DNA of 64,000 nucleotides, from positions 4,607,248 through 4,671,247 of the forward strand of contig NC_035162.2 in NCBI RefSeq assembly GCF_001659605.2, read 5' to 3'. The stretch's first letter is position 1, and the number at the start of each line of letters is the position of its first letter. Below are positions 11,494 through 22,700 of the stretch, piece by piece. A program made the translations under genes and the position numbers. The notes beneath the pieces are model-generated. The model saw only the letters and a list, made by a program, of their open reading frames with translations. It was not told the origin of the DNA and ran no database searches. This DNA is from Manihot esculenta (Eukaryota > Streptophyta > Magnoliopsida > Malpighiales > Euphorbiaceae).

Positions 11494-14400
11494 TCAAGTT
11501 GTTTCCTCGAATGTCATCACCTGCAAGGGCCAAACAGAGGAAATACTTCAGTCAAAGTAGCAAGTTTCAGGCAAAACACGATATCCAACCTCATTCCTAT
11601 TATTTTTCATGCATATAAAAGAGCATATGAAACATTGGATCCAAAAGAAGAAAATGAATAAGAAACATAAAACCTACTATTTTGACATTTGGAACATCAA
11701 ATGAGAGAATGTCCAAGCAATTTGAGATATAAAGTTATAATTGGAAGAGGGCCAAATGAAATCTCACATTGTGGTATTTCAGCAGAACCATAATGCATGT
11801 TAAACTAGACTTGCATGAATCCGGTAGATGTGACAGGAGAGATCCAGTAGGATACAAATAATTAACATAGACCTAAGCAAATTCCATAATATATCAATAA
11901 GTCTAATTGCCCCTTAATCTGGATTGGCCTGCCAAAATGACAATCAGTCTAATGGAAAATTAGAACTTCTTCATATTTCATATGGATTTACTCAACGTGT
12001 TATGCCAACATTCTTCAGGATGCAGTAAAAATGATGCACAACACAACCCCAAATGAAACAAGTTTCCAACAAACAGTCCACTAAATAAGATAAAAATAAA
12101 TAACTAAAATCACATCAAGAGAACTGAGAAAATTATGATCACTGAATGAGCACACATCATGATGGAAAGCACGTGTCTCATAAGTGTAACACAAGAAACG
12201 GTGTTTTTTTTTTCCGACCATTAATCAAATTATACATCGTAATACTGCACTCCATAAAGGACACCATCAATTTTCTTTTCTGTCTGCTCATTAACACAAT
12301 GCCTAATCAGAAAATTTTTGTGTGTGTGCATGTGGATATATCTTTATGGTGTGAAACACAACAGTCAACAAACTTTCAGAATGTTTCACCAACAAATCAA
12401 ATACAGAAAAACATAGTTTTCTCTAAACTTCAACCCACATTCCCTCCATACCCCAAAAGGGGAGCAGACACATCCAGACCCCCAAAATTTGCATGCAATA
12501 AAGAGTAAAACAAGCAATCTGAAATTGCACATAACATGCACAAAAGAAATTTATGAAATATGGAGTCAACTTCTATACTGTCTGAAATTTTTATAGTTCA
12601 TCATTTGAATTGACATCAACAAGACTTATTTACCTCCACGTACACGGTGCAAAACAATTATGCAAGTGATCCTATTCGTTTCAATTAAGGAATTTAGTTT
12701 GAGTTGGAGATTAGTCAAGCATAAATGAAAATTATAAAACTAAGACAAGCTGAAGCAGTAAAAAATGTGCTGCAATAAAGTATATGGGTCCAAAGCTTAC
12801 CAAGCAAGTTGTGCATTAGTGCTCAACTGCTCATAAAGAAATCAGAGTGTATTTCTATATTGGAGACCAAAAAATAAAAATGATTGGGAGTTCCCATAGT
12901 TTAAGGACTAATTGCTTACTAAAATGATTTGAAATTGGCAAAAAATGTGAAAAGAGGATGCTAAACAAAATAAAAAGAAATGAGAAGAATATTGGTACAA
13001 ATAGTTTCAGATTATTAAAAGCCACTTGCAGCGAATTATGTGTGTGCATGCTGGTCCTGCTGGATTAAACGTCAAACCTGAATGAGCAAGCTTACAAAAG
13101 GTAAAAGCAGGAGTTACCTTGCCACAGACCGGGCAGCTGTCACTTCTTTCCATCCATTCATAAATACAACCAAGGTGGAAATGGTGAGAGCATTTAGTCA
13201 TTATCTTGGGATTCTCAGGTGTATATTCTGCACAAGAGGGAAAAGAGAGTTTCAAACAATGACAACTTAACGTTCAAAATCTCTGACACAATAAAGCAAA
13301 TGCTTTACATATCTAAACAGTTGCCATAAAAGTATAATGCTTAATGTTTTCAAGGTTACTTCTTAAGTACCCTATCACATCCAAGCTCGTGTTTCTCAAT
13401 AAAGCTGCTTCTAAATTACCAGACTAGTGCTTTTTAATCTGCTCCCCTTTTTCAATCAGTAATAAGATTGACCCCAATTATTAGGAGGAAAAGCCACTAG
13501 ATTAGAGGATAAAACATAAATTAGCAGGACGTTGCTCCTCGTTCATGTGAGTCCATTGTTCAGCTCATTAAGCAACTGCCGAAAGATTACCTTTTCTAAA
13601 TGCACGGAAGGGTATGCAAATTTTCAATGGCTGAAGTTTAAGGTGATTGTGGTGGAGCAGAAATTGCCATGTTTATAACTTCAGAAGCTTTTGTTTGCAT
13701 TCACATGGAAAACCTGGGATTGGTTTTGAATGAATTAGCATAGATTGACTGGGGATATTCTTTTACCAAGAAGTACTTCAAACAACGAGATGGAAACATG
13801 ATACCAACAAGTTATTTTATAGCTAAATATTATAATTTCCTTCAAGACAATGGCAGACATCCTCAGGAAGAATTATAGTTCAAACAGTCTACTCCAAGAG
13901 CAATGTAGAGGTTTGGGGGGGAATGACCCTTAGGATAGCTTAATGCAGGGGGGGGACATGAGGATGACCTATAAGATAGGTTAGGGCTGTAGCCTGCAAG
14001 GCCAATTGTAGTTTAAATTAAAAGCTTTACCTTCAAGGCATGTTGGACAGACATCCTCATCTTCTGTGGATGTATAAATGTATCCAACCCCAACACTTGT
14101 TGCTGATGAGAGCTTCAGTGAGGATCTAGCACGCTGTTCTTTGGATCCTTCTTCACAAGCAGATGCATTCCATTTGTCTGTTGCACTCAAGGACTCAGAA
14201 TCAGCATCATTGTCACTTCTTAATGGTTCTGATTCTTCATGTGAATGACTTGAGCCCTTCTCACGTCTTGAAACCAGACCATCACGCTGCACGCGAAAAT
14301 ATCTGGGATCGGCATCATATGGTAAAGGCCTTGGAGGAGAATGGTACATGTCAGAGAGAGAGTTGTCAAGTGATGTAGAAGTCATAGAAGCTGCCCCCTG

Positions 14401-15465
14401 AATGGATGAAGGGACAGAATGCACTTCCCCTCTTTGAAATAATGAGGAATACTACAAATAAAGAGAAAATCAAAAAGAAAAAGATGGATAATGGTTGGAA
14501 CTCCATAAAGGTGAATAATAAATGTAGAAGGGAGGAAAAAGAAAAAAAAAAATTTCCCACAGCTTAGTAAGTACATAAGTTCAAAGTCCACATAAATCAA
14601 TTCCATAATCCCCAATAGTTATCTTTTTCGGTCCATGTAAAGTAAAAGAATCAACTACTTCAACAAATTAATACCCTACAATGGACTCGGACCACTATTT
14701 ATACACATATAGAGACTAGTAGAATCTGATGGACATTCTAGAATTAGGATAAGCTATAAAATGAGACTTTATTTGGTCTAAAAATCTGTACCATGCATTG
14801 CACCACAATCATGGCAAACACCAAAGAAAGACAGAGGGGCAGGATTCAAGCCCACAAGACTTTATTACCTGTTTAAAAGAAAACATAGGCTTTCCTATTC
14901 CAGCCCATGCTAGAACCAAGTAGATTATGTAGGATAATGCAATCACCCATCCCTCTAAAGCACTAACAGCTCTTTTCTTTTTAAAAAATTCATCCCACTC
15001 AATTTGTGAGAGCACTCATTAAACTGAAAATATGCAAATATCTCACACACTTTTCTTCATGACCTAATATGCCAAGAAGAAATAAAAGTAGGCAATATCC
15101 TATTGTAGCATTCATTAGATATACCTTCTGGCGCATTGTATTTCATAACAAGCTACTGCAGAGAATTAAATGTGTTGACTGAATGTCGCACTTATATGAT
15201 ACAAAAGACCTGCTTGATGGTTTGACTTTCAGTTACATTCTTATAGAGGGTAATATAAATCAGTTAACTGAAAGCATAGAAGATCATTAGAAAAAAATTA
15301 GATAACATTTTTTTGGGAGGTAATAGGAAGAACAAGAAAACATACCACATGTAGAAAATTCTGTATAAAGCAACTGAGACACATGCAGTTTCTATATAAA
15401 CAATTGCTGGGATTCATATAATCCTCAAAATCCTCAACATGCAAACAGCAGCAAACAGCACCCAT
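11494..15465 (-). CDS. RING-H2 E3 ubiquitin ligase, At3g02290-like
   Basis: A probable E3 ubiquitin ligase. Four coding exons on the minus strand: 15465-15346, 14451-14031, 13227-13118 and 11520-11494. They give 225 residues, with GT-AG borders. The start MGAVCCCLHVEDFEDYMNP comes from a 120-base first exon that is easy to miss. Gly2 and the Cys cluster at 5-7 suggest N-terminal lipid modification (inference). A Ser-rich region (about residues 50-170) contains SSIQGAASMTSTSLDNSLSD and PPRPLPYDADPRYF, conserved in this family. The RING is at about 176-216: CPTC, then CSHHFH, then C and CPVC, in C3H2C3 order. The last exon encodes only VMTFEETT. The RING is split by an intron after CPTCLE. The 1.6-kb last intron is the longest. 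The gene converges on the DsbA-like gene and diverges from AUG5. Substrates are unknown. Confidence 0.92.
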
Positions 15466-16500
15466 AGTGTCAGTTTGAATCCCTTTCTTTCACAGAATGC
15501 CCTCCACGAGAATTCTCAATCTCACCAGCAAAGCTCAATGCTAAAGAGCATTGGCATGGAGATGTATTTGTTGAATAAACGAATATAGTATGAGAGAGGC
15601 TCTAAGCTCACAGAAGTTCAATTGTCTCTGCAAACCAGTACCCTCCCTCTCCCGTTCAAATGCCAAATCCCTCTTTTCTATTTGATTGTACAATTATGAT
15701 CACCTGCCAAAAGAATGCCATCCAACTAAATACATATCACGAAAGAAGATTGGTAGCTAAGTCATCATACACATCACAAATGATGAGATCAAATTTTCAA
15801 ATAAACCAGAACTCGCAGATTGATCATCCACTATTACCAACTCAAGCTGTAATTATCAATTTTCTGTAAAGTGATAATCCTTTCTCTTAAATTAATAATC
15901 AGATTGGCTAAACAGCTGACACTAATACTTACTATGCAATTGTTAGCAAAATTAAGTGTCGCCACAATTGTCATCCTCTTTCAATGGAAGTTGCATTTTA
16001 TGCCTTATCAAGATTTTCGGTTTTCCTCCCAAAATGGGAAAAGGGTTTTTTCTTCAGTAGACAGCAAGATTTACAACAAGGGAAAACTTAATTTTAATAA
16101 ATAAGTAAAGCAATTAGCACATAAACAAACACCAACAAAGGGAAAACATTCAACCAAGCAATTCCACTAGTATTTTCAGAAAACACAAAAGCTGGACAAT
16201 AGAATCATACAAAAATCTACGAAAACTACTAGAGGGGAAAGATCAAACCGGAAATATGCACGGATCATTCGGATTACCAGGTTTCCGAGCTAAAAAGACA
16301 GGGAAGTAGCTGGAGCGAGCTCAGAGAAGTGTGGAAGAACGATCGATGAACTATTTTGTGAAATGGGAGAACATGAGACAAACCCGAAAATTAGGGAGAG
16401 TGAAGGATTCGATAATCGGATTTATGTCTCGGTGAGAAAAGCTAAGAATGCGCCGCGAAGTTAAAGCTGCCGTCTCTCTCTCTTTGGTGGTGGGTGATAG
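15466..16500 (-). promoter_or_regulatory. 5' leader and promoter side of the RING gene
   Basis: The coding start at 15465 is preceded on the minus strand by about 1 kb with no other gene. A GC-richer block with a CT-repeat (about 16230-16500) is the likely transcribed leader or start region, so an intron in the 5' leader is probable. Exact leader exons are not resolvable by eye. Confidence 0.35.
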
Positions 16501-17192
16501 AATCAATCCAGTTTCAACTTTATTTAAATATATATTTAAATAATTTATACCGCAAAAATATTTTCGGATTATGTCATCTGTAAGTGTCTACGTATTTTTT
16601 AAAATTTTCTTCTAGTATGAGACAATATATGGAAAAAAAAAAAACATAAATATAATCTTGGATAATTCCAAGAAAAAATATATTTAAAAAGTAATGATAT
16701 TGTATTTCACATTCTACATTATGTTATTATAAAAAAAAAGTTGTTTTAATCAAAAGGCGTAAAAGTAATTATACCAAATTCATCATTAAGTAAATGAAAA
16801 AATTGTTAATTAAGGCTTCATTTGGCATTATTATTATTATTTGACAAATGGCTATGAAGCAACTCACTCTTAGATGTGAAACATTCATTCCTAGTTTGAT
16901 TATTGAAAAGACTTTTTATTGCTACTAAATATCATGAATCCACATTTTGACATTTATTTAAAATTATGCCGCACTTAATTTTAACGTTTTTAAATTAAAT
17001 TAAATAATTTAATTATTCAATATTACGGAATAACGAAATCATCAAACATATTCAATTAGAAAATTCATAATAAATATAATAATAATAATATATTATCAAT
17101 AATATAATTATTACAATAATTTTTCTCATATATCTTGTAGAAAACTGTTTAATAAAAGTGAAAATATAAAATTTTATAGACCTAAATTATAC

Positions 17193-17602
17193 GTGAGCAA
17201 TATTCGATTTAAATTAAAAAAATCGATTGAATTAAATTATGTTTGAAATTTTGATTTAGGTTTTTATTTATTTCAGTTTGATTTGATTTTAATTAGAAAA
17301 AAATCAAAAAAATTAAATTGAACCGATTACGGATAATAATATATTATTTTGAGAAATTAAATTATATTAAAATTAAAATATTATAATTAAATTTTAAAAT
17401 ATTAAAAATAAAGTGAAAAGTAATAAATTTATTAAAAGTTAAAACCGATCAAATCGAACTGAATTAAATTGAATCAAATTGATTCAATTTGATTTGATTT
17501 CTGATCAAAATCGATTCAATTTAATTTTTATAAAAATTAAAATTTTAATTTTTAATTTATTAAATTCGATTTAATTTAAAATCGAATTGATCGAATGGTC
17601 AT
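17193..17602. mobile_element. Candidate MITE with degenerate terminal inverted repeats
   Basis: The left end (GTGAGCAATATTCGATTTAA) and the inverted right end (ATGACCATTCGATCAATTCG) match imperfectly, and both lead into AT-rich arms with repeated TTCGATT/AATCGAA words. The size, about 410 bases, fits a small non-autonomous DNA transposon. No clear target-site duplication was found, so the borders are approximate. Confidence 0.35.
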
Positions 17603-17840
17603 AATTATTTATTTATAGTAGATAATTGAATTCAATTTTTATTGATGGCAAATTAATCACTCCAGAAAATATCCCACTGTATCTAGGGATTACACTCTTA
17701 ACAGCGGCTTCGATCAATATTTTCTCTTGAAATTTCAATTTTCACGTGCATAATGGTATTTGGAAGTTTCTCGTTGACTTTTTGCTGCTCGCTGTGTTTA
17801 TTTGCTTTTGTTGTCAAGGATTGTTGCTGGTAGATTTCAG

Positions 17841-17865
17841 TTTTTTTTTTTTTTTTTTTTTTTTT
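17841..17865. repeat. Poly(T) tract of 25 bases
   Basis: An uninterrupted run of 25 T in the intergenic region between the RING gene and AUG5. It could be an old poly(A) tail of a minus-strand retrocopy, but no matching body was recognised beside it. Confidence 0.85.
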
Positions 17866-18166
17866 GTGGTAGGGATGGTAGGTGGTTCTTTCTCCATAGG
17901 GTGCTTTGATTTATGTAGTTGGATTGAATGGGTTTTAAGGCGATTTGGATTTGATTGATTAATTGACTTGAGTTGTTATTCTGATTTCTTAGGTTAAAAG
18001 TTGATTTAATTCTCTTTAAGTATATTAAAAATCACATAAACGTTATTACTTTAATTGTACTACTTCTTTTATTCAACCGAATGGGACATGCAACAGCATA
18101 TGCAAACAAAAGATACAAGGATGGAGCCTTAGAATCTCAACACATTTTAATAACAAGAAAACTTCA

Positions 18167-18859
18167 TTAATTCAAAGAGAATAAAGAAATATGAGGAGGA
18201 AATATATCAATCCAAACTCCTTGACCTGACTCAGAATGAGCTGATGTTGCTAGAACATGAGCGACATCATTCGCAGATCTATGAACAAAAACACACTTTG
18301 CTTCCTCATAACTAGATAGAAACAGTTTACAATCTTGAACCAAAAGGCCAAAAGACGATAAATCATTTAACAAAACACAATTAACTGACATCACAAGTAC
18401 CTGAGCATCCAATTCGAAAAGCACTCGATCCCATCCACACTCTTTAATCCAGCTCAATACTTCCTGGAATGCTATAGTTTCGGCACACTTTGCATCAATC
18501 TGGCTATAAAAAGAGCCTGCTCTAGCAGCCACAAAACTCCCATCATCCTTCCGGATTACACAACCGAAACCTACCGAACCTCGTTGCAAGTTTAAAGAGG
18601 CGTCAATGTTCGTCTTGATCCAACCGTGTGGCGGAGGAGACCAGATCGGGCGAGCCGGGTCGACAATGGTACTTACTGAGGACACAACCCGGACTGCTTT
18701 CCATTGCTGCAAAAAATTTAGAGCCATGAAGAACACACCACTCGCAGTCTGACCCTGACCCTTCCATACAACATTGTTACTATTTTGCCACAAAACCCAT
18801 AAGATCATTAGCATAAGGGAGGCATTTTCCACAGAAGCAGAAGAGAAGGCTAAAGAAAA
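18167..18859 (-). mobile_element. LINE RNase H domain remnant, frame still open
   Basis: A minus-strand frame stays open for about 230 codons and ends at 18167. It begins within ILWVLWQNSNNVVWKG (the end of the zf-RVT region). RNase H (RVT_3) motifs follow: PPPHGWIKTNIDASL, VGFGCVIRKDDGSF, CAETIAFQEVLSWIKECG, a VLFELDAQ strand and VFVHRSANDVAHVLA. The acidic residues expected at the core positions are partly present (NIDAS, AET, ELDAQ). No ATG start and no upstream reverse transcriptase are seen, so it is the 3' end of a 5'-truncated LINE or a captured domain. It lies on the same strand as the 10.2-kb remnant but is better preserved. Expression is not implied. Confidence 0.75.
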
Positions 18860-19240
18860 CCACTAATTTAACATATTAACATATTTTATTTTATTTAACA
18901 TATTTTGATAATAAATATTATATCTGTTAGAATTAGTCTGAAAATATTATTTGACAATATCATATTAAAAATATGAAATTAATTGAATAAAGTTGACATA
19001 TTAATAAAAATGATAAAATAATAATTTTATGAAAATGAAATATTTTAGTTATATAAAAACAAAAATAAGCTTATATTTATTATTTAATAATAAAGTATTA
19101 GATGTGATATGAATGGGCAAACATCCGATCCGATTGAAGTACCACTCTCGGTAGCAGTAGGCCCAAAGTCTTGCTGCAAATTTCATGATCACGTCAATAA
19201 TACACATATTCATATCTTTAACAGTTAATCGGGCAGAGCT
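18860..19240. other. AT-rich spacer, no gene seen
   Basis: Mostly A/T with short repeats of ATATTTTATTTTATTTAA type. No open coding stretch. It lies between the LINE remnant and the AUG5 promoter. Confidence 0.5.
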
Positions 19241-19274
19241 GAGAAACAGTGCGGGACCTTCATTTCCATTTTGA

Positions 19275-19621
19275 AAATTCTTCTATATATATATTTCTCT
19301 CTCTCTCTGGATGTTCACTGTCTTTCTTCTTCTTCTTCTTCTCGTTGCCTTGCCGGCCACTTGACCCCTGGTTTCCCACTCACATTTGTCTGATCTGTTT
19401 GTATTCTTTCTCCCTCTTTATATTCAAATCTAGGGTTTTTTTTTAACCCTCTGTTCTTTCTCCATCTGTATATTGGTTCATTCCCGCACAGGCCTAACTC
19501 TGATTTTAATTCAATCCCAATTCAGACGTTAGATTCATGCCAAATGCCCAGCTCGCGAAGCTTATCTGATGCTTTTCTATCATCTCTCGCGAGGAAACTC
19601 GCGTTTTAAGCCTTTTTGAAA

Positions 19622-19652
<31 letters not shown>

Positions 19653-19744
19653 ATTCCCTCAATTTTCAATATCCGGGTTCGAGAAGAATGCCTATCGTGT
19701 CTTAGATATCACTGGCTGGTAGCCAAACCCTGAAATTTCTCATA
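19275..19744 (+). promoter_or_regulatory. AUG5 promoter and 5' leader
   Basis: A TATATATATA stretch near 19283 is followed by CT- and CTT-microsatellites (about 19296-19345) and a telo-box core TAGGGTTT at 19431-19438, common in promoters of genes active in dividing cells. A TA dinucleotide run of about 24 bases follows near 19622-19646. The translation start is at 19745. Confidence 0.45.
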
Positions 19745-22700
19745 ATGCAGAGCTCAGGTAACTCAGCAGGGCAAACCGAGGCCATATTGGATTGGCTTCA
19801 AAACGAGATGAGGTACAGGCCGTTGGGACCCTACACTGCCTCTACGAACAAATCCCAGTTGCCATCCATTGATGCGCTTCGTAAGATTTTCCGTGGAAAC
19901 ATGATACCGATTTGGACTTTCTTGATAAAGAGAGTTAAATCAGAAAGAAATGTGGAGAATATAAGGAAGAATATTATGGTGCATGGTGGTGTTGACAGTG
20001 GCAGTTCGGTGAATTTGGGGAAAGAGGAGACTCGAAGTAGAGGGGGAAGGAAAGAAAAAATTGTCGGAGAAAGTTCTAGCTTGGCAGAGAGTCGGGAAGC
20101 TGCAGTGCAGGAGAGGGATTTGGCAGCAAAGGAGGTGGAGAGGTTGAGGAACATCGTGAGGAGGCAGAGGAAGGATTTGAGGGCTAGAATGATAGAGGTC
20201 TCAAGAGAAGAGGCTGAGCGGAAGAGAATGCTAGATGAGCGTGCAAAAAACAGGTTTATCAAAGTTCTTATTCGTCGTGATTGCTTATGCAAGTGATTAA
20301 TGGAAGTTTTAACTCCAATGGACATACCATGTCTTTCTGGCTTTTAGAAGAATGGACAACCTGCTTTATCAAGAGAGCTGCTTTACATTAGTGCAAAATT
20401 AGATTGGGAATTTGTTTTCTAAGTTTATGATAATTTTTATTTAATAACACTATAGTCGTTATGAAAATGCGGGAATTGAAGGAATTCGTAATTTGGTCGG
20501 TTTGGGTATTATTGTTGCAGACTGGAATGGAAAAATTCCATCCATTTTCTTATCCAAAAATAATACAGGTCGTATATTCTAGATTTGAAGTTTATGCAAA
20601 ACTAATATTTGCAGTAAGAGCAAAAGATTCAATAGGTCTTGTTGAAGAATTGATGGTGTATTGGTTTTAAATTAGGATTATTTGAGTTTTGTGACCATTT
20701 AATGATCTCCAAGCAAGTAGGCATGTATAACTATGTTTTTTTTTCAAAAAAAAAAATTATTTGCTTTCAGCGCAATTATGTTTTGTTGAAATTGGTATCA
20801 ATTTCTACTTCTTTATTATTCTATGCATTAACACTTCCTGTATCTTATGACACTGCCATGGCTCATATTGGGCCTTTAGAAAAGGATTGTTAGGTCTCCA
20901 ATGATGCTGATTTGTTTTGTTAATCTATCTGGCCCTTGGACTTGCATTGATGATCGCTTGCTTCTACTGCAGACATAAGCAAGTGATGTTGGAGGCTTAC
21001 AATCAACAGTGTGATGACGCAGCAAAAATATTTGCAGAGTATCATAAACGACTCTGTCACTATGTTAATCAAGCAAGGGATGCTCAACGATCAAGTGTTG
21101 ATTCTTCCATTGAAGTAGTTAGCAGCTTCAGCGTAAACAGTGAGAAGGATGCTGTCTATTCAACTGTTAAGGGCACCAAATCTGCAGATGATGTTATCCT
21201 TATTGAAACAAATAGGGAAAGAAATATTCGGAAGGCATGTGAATCTCTTGCAGTTTATATGATTGAGAGAATACGCAACACTTTTCCAGCCTATGAAGGA
21301 ACTGGCATTCATTTGAATCCTCAATTAGAAGCATCAAAGTTGTGCATTGATTTTGATGGGGAACTACCCAATGAAGTTAGAACTATCATTGTGAATTGCT
21401 TGAAGAATCCTCCTCAATTACTTCAAGCAATTACAACATACACTTTACGGTTGAAAACACTGATTTCTAGAGAAATAGAGAAAATTGATGTTAGAGCTGA
21501 TGCGGAAACCTTAAGGTATAGTTATATTTTCTTCTTAGTTCATGTTGGGGCATCTAAGGTGATTTCTTTCTCTACTTCATTAACTTTTGAGATTGAAGAT
21601 GTTACACATTCTCCTAAATTAAATTTAAAGGTAATCTGCAATTTTCCTCTGTTGTATGCTTGAAATTGATCAGAGCCATCCATTATTTACATGTAGGGTC
21701 AATTGGAGTCAATCTTATTACTATTATTTCTGTTGATATAAGCATGCACAAAAATTAAACTATAATTTGCATCATGTCAATGATTTTCCCATTGAATATG
21801 CTTATTGTTGTATTCTCTTTATTGTAAATATATATCAGTTAGTTTACTTTTATGGTTGCTCTATTAACGTTAGAATGCCCTTTTATCAAATTAATGATTT
21901 TTGAATTTCTTATCAGATACAAGTACGAGAATGACAGGGTAATGGATATTTCTTCTCCTGATGTTAAATCTCCACTAACTTATCAACTTTATGGCAATGG
22001 AAAGATTGGAACTGATGTGCCCTCTAGAGGGAGCCAAAACCAACTTCTTGAAAGACAGGTGTTCTTCCTTTCTAAATGGTAGCTTCTGTATTTGCAATGG
22101 GTATTCTAGTTTTGGGGAAAAACAATATGTGCCTTATTTTAGCAGTATTTTCCGATGGTAGCAGCATTTTAGCTTCTTTTCTAATCTAATGTTTCTTACC
22201 CTGCACATTTCAAGTTGTTATTGTTAATGAAGTTGGTGACTTTGGCTGGCAACTGGCAAGCCATGCTTCTTTATTGTTAAAGAGCACGAGTGGGTGGTTT
22301 TGCATTCACATTTTCTTTATTCATATGTTGTGTATGTTTGTATATGCATATAACAAGATTTTCCTATCTTTCAGGAGAATTTCATTTGATAATTTTCTTG
22401 CATTATTGTTTGTAGAAAGCTCATGTTCAGCAATTCTTAGCTACTGAAGATGCAACTAACAAAGCTGCAGAAGCTAGGGATGTGTGTGAAAAGCTCATAA
22501 AACGCTTGAACGGAAGTCTTGGTATAGTTTCATCACATTCACTTGGTGTTGGAGGCACATCACAGAACATGGGCAGTCTCAGGCAATTTGAGGTAATTTC
22601 CAGGCCTAATTTTGGTATATTAATTAATGGAATAAGGTCAAATTTCCCCTCAAATCGGCAGTGAGGCCAAGCTCAAGTCTGTAAATTAGGTCCAGTTTGC

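Noticed and set aside
12146..12508. 120-codon plus-strand ORF
   Set aside because: It lies in the long last intron of the minus-strand RING gene and shows no protein-like motifs.
13082..13270. Plus-strand ORF over the RING exon
   Set aside because: It is the antisense shadow of the RING-H2 exon at 13118-13227.
17841..17865. Poly(T) as the tail of the nearby minus-strand LINE
   Set aside because: The RNase H remnant ends at 18167, about 300 bases away, with unrelated sequence between, so the link is not supported.
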